Shown here: piece after piece, positions 1 to 8,654 of the stretch
Numbering within the stretch: the first letter of the stretch is position 1
How the letters are laid out: each line of letters opens with the position of its first letter
Position numbers and translations under genes: made by a program
The notes under the pieces: generated by a model
What the model saw: the letters and a program-made list of their open reading frames with translations, nothing else
Databases searched by the model: none
What the model was told of the DNA's origin: nothing
Assembly (NCBI RefSeq): GCF_035916875.1
Contig: NZ_JAXUHN010000086.1
Span: 1 to 64,000, forward strand
Reading direction: 5' to 3'
DNA from: Methylomicrobium sp035916875
Lineage (GTDB): Bacteria; Pseudomonadota; Gammaproteobacteria; Methylococcales; Methylomonadaceae
Length of the DNA stretch: 64,000 nucleotides

Positions 1-68
1 TCCCGCACCAAGCGAACCGCTCGTTCCCGAAATTCGGGTGAATAATGGTTTGTGGTTTTCTCTTTCAT
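1..68 (-). CDS. IS3-family transposase OrfA, N-terminal part, cut by the window edge
   Basis: Reading the minus strand from an ATG at 68 gives MKEKTTNHYSPEFRERAVRL, the usual start of an IS3-family OrfA (helix-turn-helix protein binding the IS ends). An overlapping ATG just upstream meets a stop two codons later, so 68 is the start. The gene runs off the left edge, so its intactness cannot be judged. Confidence 0.75.
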   Translation of the reverse strand, partial: MKEKTTNHYSPEFRERAVRLVR

Positions 69-91
69 AGCTTCATCTTCTCAAAAGTTGA

Positions 92-118
92 AGCCTCCAT
101 CAAACCCGGGGCGGTTCA
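92..118 (-). repeat. Terminal inverted repeat of the IS3-family element
   Basis: On the minus strand this reads TGAACCGCCCCGGGTTTGAT followed by GGAGGCT, the typical end of IS3-group elements, 24 bases upstream of the OrfA start. It marks the right end of an element whose body lies outside the window. Confidence 0.65.
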
Positions 119-253
119 CTATAGCGGTCAGTCCTGCATCGCTCAGGCGCGCTTGTCGGCAGCCAAATTCGGGTTTTAAAACTAGCCTTATGATATGGCT
201 ACACTAAACCGGACACACTGTTTAAAATCCCCTTAAGCAAAGAGTGAACCCTA

Positions 254-305
254 ATGAAACCAGAAAAACCCAATACTTATACAGCCAAATTCAGAGCCTC
301 AGCCG
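254..305 (+). pseudogene. IS3-type OrfA fragment (first 17 codons)
   Basis: An ATG at 254 opens a frame reading MKPEKPNTYTAKFRAS, nearly the same as the OrfA start at 48313 (MSPEKPNIYTAEFRAS). The match stops abruptly where the small element at 306-401 begins, so only the start of the helix-turn-helix protein is left. Confidence 0.65.
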
Positions 306-401
306 GTAACCGTTCACGCCCCAGGAGGCAAACAAATCAAAGCCAGGATGGTTACGTTTTCTAACAATCGACACGGGCTTGGCAAGGGCGCGAACGGTTA
401 C
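306..401 (+). repeat. Small MITE-like element, copy 1 (96 bp)
   Basis: The ends are inverted repeats: GTAACCGTTCACGCC at 306-320 and the complement of GTAACCGTTCGCGCC at 387-401. A longer copy in the opposite orientation lies at 7333-7502. The two share about 40 bases at one end and 25 at the other, while their middles differ. No coding capacity is seen. Confidence 0.6.
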
Positions 402-650
402 AGCAAATTTTTTGATCTGCACCAGACCAACGCTAGCCCCATGGCGCTGGAGGCTTTGCAGCGCATCGCCCTGCTGCCATCGAAGCCGACGTGCCGCTGC
501 GATTCAGTCTTTGCTTGGCACCGCCAAGCTCAATGGCTTTGATCCAGCGGCTTGGTTGAAAGAGATCCTGATGGGCAAACAGTCGCATCGACGAACTGCT
601 ACCTTTTTATACCGGGAATTGAATCAGGGGAAAACGGTTATGACTCGGTA
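402..650 (+). pseudogene. IS66-family transposase (TnpC), C-terminal remnant
   Basis: Pieces in two frames match the C-terminus of IS66 transposases: LLGTAKLNGFDPAAWLKEIL near 505-570, then RIDELLPF after a frame change near 585. The catalytic domain is missing, so this is a relic. IS66 pieces also occur at 47701-48045. Confidence 0.6.
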
Positions 651-822
651 ATTGGGACGTGCACTTACCCAGAAATTCCTTTCTTGCCCACCCCATTTGC
701 GCCTACCCGTCCTTGGTCAGAAAAAACCCGGTAGATTACAGAATTATGCAAATTGTGTATAACGAGATGGGCTAAACGCTTACGCTATTTTAAATCAGTG
801 TGCCCGGCCTAGTGTAGCCACT

Positions 823-1602
823 TCAAGTGTTTGTTTTCAGCAAAATTTCCTCCAGTGCCTTGCCAACCGGCAAGATTCTAGCATTGGAATCCTGCGAGTA
901 CCTCACAACTTCCTCGAAAAACTGTGGTAAGCACCCATAAGGTGTAGGTTTTTTACTAATATCGTGAGTTGCAAATATCAACCAACCATTATTTAGGCAA
1001 GTTTCGTCAATCAATTTTTTTATTGTCTGGATATCATCTCTGCTTTTTTCTAGAAAAAACGCTTTCAAGTAATTTAGGTCAACTGCCTTCGCATTATATG
1101 TTTGACCTCCACATCTACATGAATTGAAGTATTTCCCGGCAATGCGCTTTATACTGGGTCGAGGAACGCTTATTGGATAGCTAAAAGAACTGAGGTCGGC
1201 ATCGGGAACTAGTGTACTAAGAATTAACTTGTTTTTCAGTATTGAAGACTCAAATGTTTTTGGCTTGGTATCCCACGAATGGCAATGAGCAAATGTGTGG
1301 CACCCTAATTCGTGTCCTTGAGCAAGTAATTTTTCGATATCATCAGGAACGAAAATGTTACCGGTTGGCCCATCGGTATTCATCAAGCCTAAAGATGCGT
1401 AATAGGTGCCCCTCAAACCATAACGGAATAGGATATCACCTCCTGTATATAGGGCCGATCTGGGAAAGTCGTCAAATGTAAATGAAATAAAGGGAATACG
1501 ATTATTCATCTTTACTACGCGTCTATATGTAATGTCTGCTAGAACTCTTTGGTAGCGGCCAAATACACGTACATGAAATTGGGAAATGTTCATAGGATGC
1601 AT
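823..1602 (-). CDS. Polysaccharide deacetylase (NodB/CE4 family)
   Basis: This 259-residue protein is a metal-dependent deacetylase of the NodB type, acting on N- or O-acetyl groups of a polysaccharide. TFDD near residue 42 gives the catalytic and metal-binding aspartates and HTFAH near residue 101 the metal-binding histidines; SYPISVPRP near 140 sits where the family has its RxPY motif. No signal peptide is obvious, so cytoplasmic action on a lipid-linked unit is possible. It follows the polymerase gene by 3 bases and is the last gene of the locus seen here. Its stop codon is contributed by the IS end at 798-825, so the C-terminus may differ by a few residues from the ancestor. Confidence 0.8.
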   Translation of the reverse strand: MHPMNISQFHVRVFGRYQRVLADITYRRVVKMNNRIPFISFTFDDFPRSALYTGGDILFRYGLRGTYYASLGLMNTDGPTGNIFVPDDIEKLLAQGHELGCHTFAHCHSWDTKPKTFESSILKNKLILSTLVPDADLSSFSYPISVPRPSIKRIAGKYFNSCRCGGQTYNAKAVDLNYLKAFFLEKSRDDIQTIKKLIDETCLNNGWLIFATHDISKKPTPYGCLPQFFEEVVRYSQDSNARILPVGKALEEILLKTNT

Positions 1603-1605
1603 ACC

Positions 1606-3213
1606 TTAATTTGATTTGTTAACGGATCGCAGCCCTTGTCTAGAAACATAGCTTGCAGCATAGGGACTCTTATTGTTATTGCTATTTGTTACTGTCTTAT
1701 ATAGATCAAAAACGTCTCGACGCGGATATTTCATCGCAGCAATGAGCAGTATCAACCAGACAAGACTAAGGCGATTAAACATCGCCTCTGTCCAATTATA
1801 GAAAACAGAAAGAACAAGAAAGGTAAAACATAGTATCCCATACTTTTCTCCGAGTAAAACATCCCTCCTCAGTTTGAGAGCGGTTGTAATAATCAACCCA
1901 AACAGTAGGCTAATCGCAATCAATCCACCATCCAAATAAGTCTGCAAATAACCGTTATGTGCTTGATTTGGAGTAAAAACTAATCTCAATTTCTCTACAA
2001 TGAGTGACGTGATCTCTGTCTCTCCCCAGAAACTTTGGTAACCTTCTCCAAGAAGACGATTGATGGGCGTCCGAAGTAATTGTTCCCATAGATCGGTACG
2101 TCCGGTGAGGGTTAAGTCCTCGCCTAACATATCAAGAATACTCGTTGTAATCTCAGGAGCCATATTTAATATGACTATGAGCAATACTGCTATAAAACAA
2201 TACAACCCAAGATACTTGAGTTGTCTTTTGCCAAAGGAACTTCTTAGGATGCAAATAATACCTGTGCCCATAATAAAACAAACAAGCGCAGTCGAGCTAT
2301 TTGCTTTTTCTATTAGCCAAATTACCATAAATATAAGCAACGCATGACTCAAATAATCCATTTTTCCGACAGATCTGAGTTCATTTGTTACTCGATATTG
2401 TTGACGATCGCTTGAAACTGAGCTATGAATCTTACTTTGCTCCGATGCAATCGGAGTAATCTTTCGCTTTATTCGAGATAAGGATACCGGAGCAGCGGAT
2501 ATCGTATTTTTATCAATCTGCTTAGCTTGGTTTTTTTCTTTCATTTCGAATAAATTCCAAACTAAAAATATGCCTGAGACGAACGAAACAGCCCCAAGAG
2601 CATTCTTTTCGGTTGTGATACCGCAATAAGCATATTCCCAAAGAAAAGAATCAAGATATCGGCCAAGGTCAGGGTAATATTTAATGAATACTACCGAAAG
2701 TGGTAAAGCCACATAACAGTATCTTAGGAATATTGCTTTCATAGCATGAATATGATCAGATTCTGTCAGAATTATCATTACCATAATAATATTGCCAAAA
2801 TCCTTGACCCATCGCTTGATCGCAACAAATGGGTTTTCAGCCCAAAAGACACTAATTAGCCAATATGTAAACAATGCAAAGACCCATCGGTTCTCAGCGA
2901 AAGTTTCACTCCAATTTACTTTGCGCTTCGATAAAGTAATGCCGCCTCCAATTATTAAAACAAAGTAAACAGTGGCATCTAAGGGACTCCCTTCGGAGAT
3001 TTGAGGGGAAACTGAATTATCTCCACCGGTTCCCAACCAGTCTGTAATTGATCTCGATCCAATAATGAAAATCCATACCAATGGAATCCAGGCCGCCAGC
3101 GAAGGCATTGGGTGCAAATTTCTATCTCTCCGAAACAGCCACCAAGTGAAGATAAATGAACTGAATAAAGCTAATTGTGGTGTCATTATTTTTCTAAAAC
3201 GAGGTCTCGCCAT
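1606..3213 (-). CDS. O-antigen ligase / Wzy-type polysaccharide polymerase
   Basis: This is a 535-residue inner-membrane protein with about ten hydrophobic segments and a Wzy_C (O-antigen ligase) domain. The motifs TLTGRTDLW near 375 and FTPNQAHNGYLQTYLDGG near 420 are typical of the periplasmic active-site loop. A charged, serine-rich loop (about residues 225-285) interrupts the membrane segments and probably faces the cytoplasm. In a Wzy pathway it joins lipid-linked repeat units; ligation to lipid A is the alternative, but the Wzz-like protein in the locus favours polymerase. The gene has its own upstream region (3214-3430) next to an IS remnant, so its original link to the operon may have been cut. 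Confidence 0.75.
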   Translation of the reverse strand: MARPRFRKIMTPQLALFSSFIFTWWLFRRDRNLHPMPSLAAWIPLVWIFIIGSRSITDWLGTGGDNSVSPQISEGSPLDATVYFVLIIGGGITLSKRKVNWSETFAENRWVFALFTYWLISVFWAENPFVAIKRWVKDFGNIIMVMIILTESDHIHAMKAIFLRYCYVALPLSVVFIKYYPDLGRYLDSFLWEYAYCGITTEKNALGAVSFVSGIFLVWNLFEMKEKNQAKQIDKNTISAAPVSLSRIKRKITPIASEQSKIHSSVSSDRQQYRVTNELRSVGKMDYLSHALLIFMVIWLIEKANSSTALVCFIMGTGIICILRSSFGKRQLKYLGLYCFIAVLLIVILNMAPEITTSILDMLGEDLTLTGRTDLWEQLLRTPINRLLGEGYQSFWGETEITSLIVEKLRLVFTPNQAHNGYLQTYLDGGLIAISLLFGLIITTALKLRRDVLLGEKYGILCFTFLVLSVFYNWTEAMFNRLSLVWLILLIAAMKYPRRDVFDLYKTVTNSNNNKSPYAASYVSRQGLRSVNKSN

Positions 3214-3429
3214 TACTAATCATCGCCCCATCATCTATCATTAAGGGAACACTTTAGCGAAGTGATCAATCTGTTCGTAATAGAGGTGGATTCTTTATAA
3301 CAAAAGTTCTCTCAAGAATTTACAAAATTGTGTTCATTAGAACCCAAAGATACATTAGTCCTAATATGAGTCCATTTTTCATTAAAAAAAATTTCATATC
3401 TACAATGGTTAAATCCACGCTTATATAAA

Positions 3430-4046
3430 ATTGAGTTACCTGATTACCAACAAGCCTCAGCCACTTGGAGCAATCGGCGGGGCATCGGTGGGGTCAAGGC
3501 GCAGGCACGAAGTAGCCAGGGCACCATGCTGGCCAGGTCGAAACAACGGTTGGGTATTCGAACTCCGCCAAATAGCGTGGTAAATGACGGCTGTTGAGGG
3601 CGTGATAAGTGCCATGCAAAGCGTGTTGCCCCAAAAAAAGGCGAGGTTCTCGACACTTTTTTTGCCGCTCCCGGTCACGACTTCATGATCCACCCCCGCT
3701 TCATCCAGCCCTTGAAAGGCTCCCAAGCCATCCGTAACGACATGGCTGCCGGCTTTGACCTGCGCTTGACACCAGTGTTTGACCTGCTGTTTGCGAAAGC
3801 CTTTCACCTTGTGCATTTTCATGCGCACGGGTCTGCCGTCCTCGGTGGTTTCCACGGCCGCTAAAAAGGGTGTCTTGTTTTCGCTGCCTCCGCCGCGTCC
3901 GCGTTTGCCGGCATGCACGCCAGCCCAGTAAGCGTCATCCAACTCAATACGGCCTCCAAGCGGTTGCTGTCTTTCGCTCTCCAGCATCACTTGCATCAGC
4001 TTGTGTTTGAGGCTCCAGGCGGTGTTATATAGGGCACCCTTGCATG
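3430..4046 (-). pseudogene. IS1595-family transposase, truncated and frameshifted
   Basis: The main frame (3996 down) holds the ISXO2-like DDE domain: IELDDAYWAGVHAGKRGRGG, SHVVTDGLGAF and a Gly-Lys-Lys-rich stretch. Near 3610 the match moves to a second frame (GTYHALNSRHLPRYLAEFEY) and then to a third (RCFDLASMVPWLLRACALTP), so there is a small deletion plus at least one more frameshift. The N-terminal zinc-ribbon part is missing upstream of 4046. The element cannot encode an active enzyme. Confidence 0.8.
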
Positions 4047-4099
4047 GTCATTGCTCCTGAATTACCCGTGTCTTACGTTAATTCTTCGACTCTAGAAAT

Positions 4100-4335
4100 G
4101 GGCTGAGGGTGCTACGTAATCTAGTAATGGAAATCATGGATGATCGCCATGAACAATCCGCTACCGCCATCCTCAGTCAATTGCCTACCGACCAATGGTA
4201 TCAAATCGATTGGCGATAATACGTTAGCCGATGCCATTTTAGAACCGATGCACAACGCACACCGGATTAATCTGAAAGGCAAATCAATGCGGAAAAATTT
4301 GTATTTCTTGACGCAAGTTGAACACTTGGGATAAA
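4100..4335 (+). pseudogene. IS21-family IstB ATPase, C-terminal remnant
   Basis: One frame reads VMEIMDDRHEQSATAILSQL and continues to PTDQWYQ; a second, shifted frame gives IGDNTLADAILEPMHNAHRI then NLKGKSMRK. Together they match the last quarter of IstB helper ATPases of IS21 elements. The Walker motifs and the partner transposase are absent. Confidence 0.7.
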
Positions 4336-4351
4336 AATTCGTTTCCACCGA

Positions 4352-4448
4352 TAAGTGCTTCGCGAGAAGTTCGTTTGCAACCTGTGAATAGCAAATCAAT
4401 GACTTAGAGAGCTCAAGAAATGCCAATGAACTTGTTGCTATTCACTTA
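4352..4448 (-). repeat. 97-bp dispersed repeat, copy A
   Basis: This 97-bp block occurs base for base, in inverted orientation, at 10684-10780. It starts with TAAGTG and ends with CACTTA. Inside are inverted arms (GTGAATAGCAA and TTGCTATTCAC) that could fold into a hairpin. It codes for nothing and lies among IS relics here, but in a clean intergenic gap at the second site. Confidence 0.9.
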
Positions 4449-4544
4449 TGTTAGGATTTTGACTGTTCAAATAAATCAGAATACGAGCTGCTGCCACTTC
4501 GCTTCGCGAATTAAATCATAACGATTTAGTCATGGCTTTGTGGT

Positions 4545-5054
4545 TCCGTTGGCCGCTTACGATCGATCCCAAAGAACTTCCGAAAATGTCCGGCGAAACC
4601 CGATAATCCTACCTTTGCGTGGCCTTCGATCGCGCCAGTCGCTGGGTATATTTCACAATCCTGACCGACAATGGCAAAGAATTCACCGATCGTTTTACCG
4701 CTCAAGGCGAACGCGAACCCAGCGAAAAGCATCCTTTCGACTAAGCTTGCAAGGCCCCGAGGCTGAACACCGTCTGATTCCCCTCGCCATCCGCAAACTA
4801 ACGGCATGGGTCGAACGCTTCAATGGACGCACCGCTGACTTGCTCAGAAGCACCCGCTTTCTCAGCGCCAGCGAACTCGCCATCACGATCGATCACTATC
4901 TGAAACTCTATAATGGCCAAATACCACAACGGCACTTGCTCATCTTTATCCTCTTCAGACACTCAAGGCGCGGCAGGAAAAAGAGCCGGACAGATTCATT
5001 TCAGTCATACATAATCTTACGGAACTTGACAATTCTATTGCTGCTCAGCCTTAA
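4545..5054 (+). pseudogene. IS481-family transposase remnant, frameshifted
   Basis: Scattered frames match the rve integrase core of IS481 transposases: KELPKMSGETR, then VAFDRASRWVYF, then LTDNGKEFTDRFTAQGERE, then WVERFNGRTADLLRSTRFLS, ending with a frame that closes at 5054 (RFISVIHNLTELD). At least three frame changes and internal losses make it inactive. It ends 36 bases from the convergent methyltransferase gene. Confidence 0.8.
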
Positions 5055-5089
5055 TTCTGGGGTGCCGAAAAAATCGACTGTAACACTTA

Positions 5090-5863
5090 TTACGGATCTT
5101 CAGGTGACTTCTTTATAATGTAGATCAAATTTGCGTGTTTTGCCGAAAGTGTTTTTAACGAAGCAAAGTGTATCATCCAGATGAACGATACAAGTAAAGC
5201 ATGAACGCCCCAGCTTTTGTTTCGCCGACCATGCCCCACAGAATACTCTGCTTGTATGCTAAGCCTATGTTTTTTACAAAAAGCATAGACTCCCTTTCTC
5301 GAAACTACCTTATCATAAAATGTTGGGTAAGGTGCATAACCAGGCTTCCCAGCATCGCGATCGCCTGTAATGAACTTTCTAAAAAAGACGTGGAACCAAA
5401 ATGGCGTCATCCGTGTCATAAATCCCCAAACTGAATCTCTATTAGGGATCACCAAAACTAAGATGCCGCCAGGTTTCAGCCATCGTACAAAGTTAATTAA
5501 TACATCCTCAGCCCCACTTACATGCTCCAGAACATAGGAATTAAATATGACATCGTACTTCCCTTCTTCCAGCATCACGGTACGAAGATCACCATAAATC
5601 CCAATATCCAGGTCTTTCTCCTGATTTTGCCGCAGATCCAAAGCATGTTGATCAAGATCTATACCTGACAATATATACGGTATATCTTTAAGATCAAGCC
5701 CCCAACTTGTACCACATCCTGCTTCTAGGATTTGGAGTGGAATCTCACCGCCGCTTACTTCTCTGATATGGGCAGCCATAACCGCCTTTTCTTCATGCCA
5801 GTTATCTAGTTTTATGGGCTCAGGTAGCTCGTAAAAATTACTCATCCCTTTCACACCTCTCAA
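5090..5863 (-). CDS. SAM-dependent methyltransferase (class I, Methyltransf_11/23 type)
   Basis: This 257-residue protein has the class I Rossmann fold: motif I ILEAGCGTSWG near residue 45, an acidic GIDLDQHAL near 67, and FNSYVLEHVSGAEDVL near 107, followed by the post-I strand LKPGGILVLVIPNRD. It probably O- or N-methylates a sugar or a lipid-linked glycan; the substrate cannot be read from the sequence. A start at the internal Met7 (5845) is equally likely. It is intact but stranded between an IS481 relic and an ISL3 relic, so it may have its own promoter in 5864-6080. Confidence 0.75.
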   Translation of the reverse strand: MRGVKGMSNFYELPEPIKLDNWHEEKAVMAAHIREVSGGEIPLQILEAGCGTSWGLDLKDIPYILSGIDLDQHALDLRQNQEKDLDIGIYGDLRTVMLEEGKYDVIFNSYVLEHVSGAEDVLINFVRWLKPGGILVLVIPNRDSVWGFMTRMTPFWFHVFFRKFITGDRDAGKPGYAPYPTFYDKVVSRKGVYAFCKKHRLSIQAEYSVGHGRRNKSWGVHALLVSFIWMIHFASLKTLSAKHANLIYIIKKSPEDP

Positions 5864-6086
5864 AAATTGTTCATATTTCCGAAGTTTCTTTCCAATATAA
5901 ATAAGCGTTTAGCAATAAATCAACAGGTATTCATGGCTTTTTCGCCCTTTGTTTGCGGGTTTCGTCAGAAAACGACACAGGTAAACTTTTTGTTAAGCGC
6001 TTATGTTTAGTCATGCATAGTAACTATAGTCCATCGAAAAAAATGGTTCTATGTGATTCGCAGTAGGTAATGCGAAAATACCCCCA

Positions 6087-7228
6087 TGAACTGTGAAGCA
6101 TCATTCAGCCTCGCCTTGGGACTACAGTCGCCCTGGCAAATTACCGACCTGAATTTCGCAGCCGGCGCAAGTAGACGCAAAGAGCTACACCTTTACATCG
6201 GGTTCGCGCTTTCCCGATTCCTTGGGAACGTTATGTCCGGTCCATGATACGGTTGAACGCCAGTGGCAGCACCTAAACTTTTTCGAACATACCTGTTTAT
6301 CTGCATTGCGCCGCGCATCCTCCCGGACGGTAAGGTAGTCAGCTTCCGTGTTCCGTGGGCGCGACCCGGCAGCGGCTTCACGTTCTTCTTCGAAGCGTTG
6401 GTAATGGCAATGATCGAGCGGGAAATGGCGGCCAACCGCTGCTGCACGTCAACCCGCAGCGTATCTGGATCGCATTCAACCATTGGGTCGGCAAGGCGCA
6501 CTTAGCGTACAATCCATCCGGGATCGAACAACTCGGCATCGACGAGACGTCCATATGCAAGGGACACCATTATGTCACCTTCGGTGTCGACCTGGACCAG
6601 GCTGGGTCATCCATGCCGTTGAGGGCAAAGGTAAGAAAACTCTCAAAGACATCCAGCAACACTTGCAAAGCAAAGACGTCGCCAAAGAGCAAATCCAACA
6701 AGCCAGCCTGAATTTTCACTGGCCTTTATCGTTGGTGTGAATGAATATTTTCCCAGAGACCCTGCTCACCTTGACCGCTTCCATGTCGTCAAGTTGCTCA
6801 CCGAGGCGATGGTTCGGGTCCTCCGTGTCGAGCGTAAGGAACACGCGGCACTAAGGACACAAATACACCTTCCTGAAAAACCGTGAAAACCTCTCGGAAA
6901 AGCAGTAAACGCAACTGACCGAACTGATCATCCTGCATCCAACATTAGGAACTGCCTACCACCTGAAAGTGCTGTTCAACGACCTATGGACTATGCCCGA
7001 CAAAGCCTCCGCCCAGACGTTTCTGACACATTGGTGCAAAGAGCTGAGGGCCAAGAACACCTACCTCTATGGACTTCGCCAAGACTGTCAAGGCGCACTG
7101 ACACGGCCTCGTCCATTTCGTTGCATCCCGCCTCACCAACGGCATCCTGGAGGGGTCAACACAAGGCGCATTAGCCAAACGCCGCGCCTGGGGCTTTCGT
7201 AATAAGGCTAATTTCATCAATATGATTA
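6087..7228 (+). pseudogene. ISL3-family transposase, multiply frameshifted
   Basis: Fragments in all three frames follow the order of an ISL3 transposase: a start MNCEASFSLALGLQSPWQI, HDTVERQWQHLNFFEHTCLF, a glycine/Phe-rich PGSGFTFFFEALVMAMIERE, SGIEQLGIDETSICKGHHYV around the first catalytic Asp, and near the end FVASRLTNGILEG and FRNKANFINMIYFL. The region has no continuous frame and is inactive. Confidence 0.75.
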
Positions 7229-7332
7229 TTTCCTCTAAAGCCAAAAACATTCTACCAGAAAGCACGCGAAGCTTCAGGAGAAATAAATATAAAAGCATTG
7301 CCCTGATGACTTTAGCTTATCACATGCATTGG

Positions 7333-7502
7333 GTAACGGTTCACGCCCTTGCCAAGCCTATGTCCGTAAGCGGCTGAAGGTCAAAGCCTAGCACACCCCA
7401 TGGACGATTTGTCGGCAAAGGCTGATGAATGGTGGCCCGCGCCTCCTTTCGCTTGCCGTTCCCGGCTTTGATTTGTTTGCCTTCTGAGGCGTGAACGGTT
7501 AC
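7333..7502 (-). repeat. Small MITE-like element, copy 2 (170 bp)
   Basis: It is bounded by GTAACGGTTCACGCC at 7333 and the complement of GTAACCGTTCACGCC ending at 7502. Its reverse complement shares both ends with 306-401 but carries a longer middle. It sits directly against an IS1595 3' remnant, as if it had inserted there. Confidence 0.6.
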
Positions 7503-7565
7503 CTGCGCCTTGACCCCGCCGATGCCCCACCGGTTGTTCAAAGTGGCTGAGGCTTGTTGGTAATC
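7503..7565 (+). pseudogene. IS1595-family transposase, last 20 codons
   Basis: The plus strand reads ALTPPMPHRLFKVAEACW and then a stop, the same C-terminus as the IS1595 relic at 3444 but facing the other way. Only this tail remains; the MITE-like element cuts it off upstream. It ends a few bases from the stop of the oxidoreductase gene. Confidence 0.7.
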
Positions 7566-7568
7566 AAG

Positions 7569-8654
7569 TTAAGTTTTAACAGATGCTTTTAGTTGGGAAA
7601 ATATAGCATCCATGATTTTTGACGTTGTCAAAATCTCTTTATAAGAAATAGGCAGGCTAGCATTATCAGTGATTGATTTATAGAATGCCTCAATTAAGTA
7701 TTTCATACCTCCTTTCATATGAAAGTCACGACGTAAAAAATGACTGATGTTAGTCAGATTATTTGCCGCATATTGAGCTGATAACAAAACAGGAGGAATA
7801 AATTTTTCAAGATAACTTTTATACTTGCTACCTGTGATTTTAATGCAGGTTTGTTGATCATGATCAACGTCTAATGAATTATTCTTTCCGTAAACCCTGA
7901 AATGATGCAAGGTCGGACGTATCTGTGTTGAAAAAGTAAAATATGCTGATCTGCACTCGTTCTCAATAATAGTAACCCTAAGCTCATCGATAATGTCATC
8001 TTCTCCAAGCTCTTTGAGAAACTCGCTAGTGTAACCTTGAGCAATAACTAAAGGATTTTCCTCGGTAAGGTATTCAGCAATGCTAGCAATTCCATGACTT
8101 ATATTGTTGTGCATCAAGGCTCCAGGCAACATCCTTACCCAATGATTTTTATCCCCTAAAATCGCCTTTGCATAAGTTTCCGAGCCAAGTTCATAGCAAT
8201 GATAGCTTTCCATATGTATTGGTGGTCCGCCGAGGTAGCCTGACTTTATCAATTCTCGCATCCTACGTTTCGCATGAGTAAACTGATAATCATGTCCAAC
8301 AGTAATTTTTCGATCTACTTTTGTTGCAAGATCGATTAAGGCAGAAGCCTCAGCCGTATTGACAGTGAATGGCTTTTCCATATAGACGTGCGCCCCAGCC
8401 TCTAAACACAATTTACCAAGAAAATAATGACTTTGAGGTGGCGTCGTGATATGTACGACATCAGGTTTTGATTGTTCTAATAGGTCGCTGGCGCTACTGT
8501 AATACTTTGGTATGTCAAACCGCTCAGCAAGTTGCTTTGCCATTAACTCCTCTGTATCGCATGTTGCGATAATTTCTGCACCTTTAATTCTAATTATTTG
8601 TTCAACATGGGAATCAGCGATCTTACCGCATCCAATTATTCCAACCCGGATCAC
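7569..8654 (-). CDS. Gfo/Idh/MocA-family NAD(P)-dependent sugar oxidoreductase
   Basis: This 361-residue protein has an N-terminal Rossmann domain with GIIGCGKIADSH at residue 5 and MEKPFTV near 92, the conserved EKP of the family, followed by the alpha/beta substrate domain. Such enzymes oxidise or reduce a nucleotide sugar or its keto form. Its start overlaps the stop of the epimerase upstream by 4 bases (ATGA), so the two are translationally coupled and probably act in one pathway. Length is normal. The exact substrate cannot be told. Confidence 0.8.
   Translation of the reverse strand: MIRVGIIGCGKIADSHVEQIIRIKGAEIIATCDTEELMAKQLAERFDIPKYYSSASDLLEQSKPDVVHITTPPQSHYFLGKLCLEAGAHVYMEKPFTVNTAEASALIDLATKVDRKITVGHDYQFTHAKRRMRELIKSGYLGGPPIHMESYHCYELGSETYAKAILGDKNHWVRMLPGALMHNNISHGIASIAEYLTEENPLVIAQGYTSEFLKELGEDDIIDELRVTIIENECRSAYFTFSTQIRPTLHHFRVYGKNNSLDVDHDQQTCIKITGSKYKSYLEKFIPPVLLSAQYAANNLTNISHFLRRDFHMKGGMKYLIEAFYKSITDNASLPISYKEILTTSKIMDAIFSQLKASVKT

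Larger units (their letters stand above)
191..825 (+). mobile_element. Remnant of an IS3-type element with both ends kept and the interior replaced
   Basis: The left end (191-218, close to TGAAGTGGCTACACTAAACC) and right end (798-825) are imperfect inverted repeats of each other. The same end occurs at 48349-48376. After the left end an ORF starts at 254 (MKPEKPNTYTAKFRAS) that matches the start of the OrfA at 48313, but it breaks off near 305. The rest is an IS66 remnant and a small repeat element. The last three bases, read on the minus strand, form the stop codon of the deacetylase gene next door. Confidence 0.6.

Noticed and set aside
4540..5118. A 192-codon plus-strand frame as a real gene
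   Set aside because: It mixes in-frame and out-of-frame pieces of an IS481-type transposase and overlaps the methyltransferase gene.
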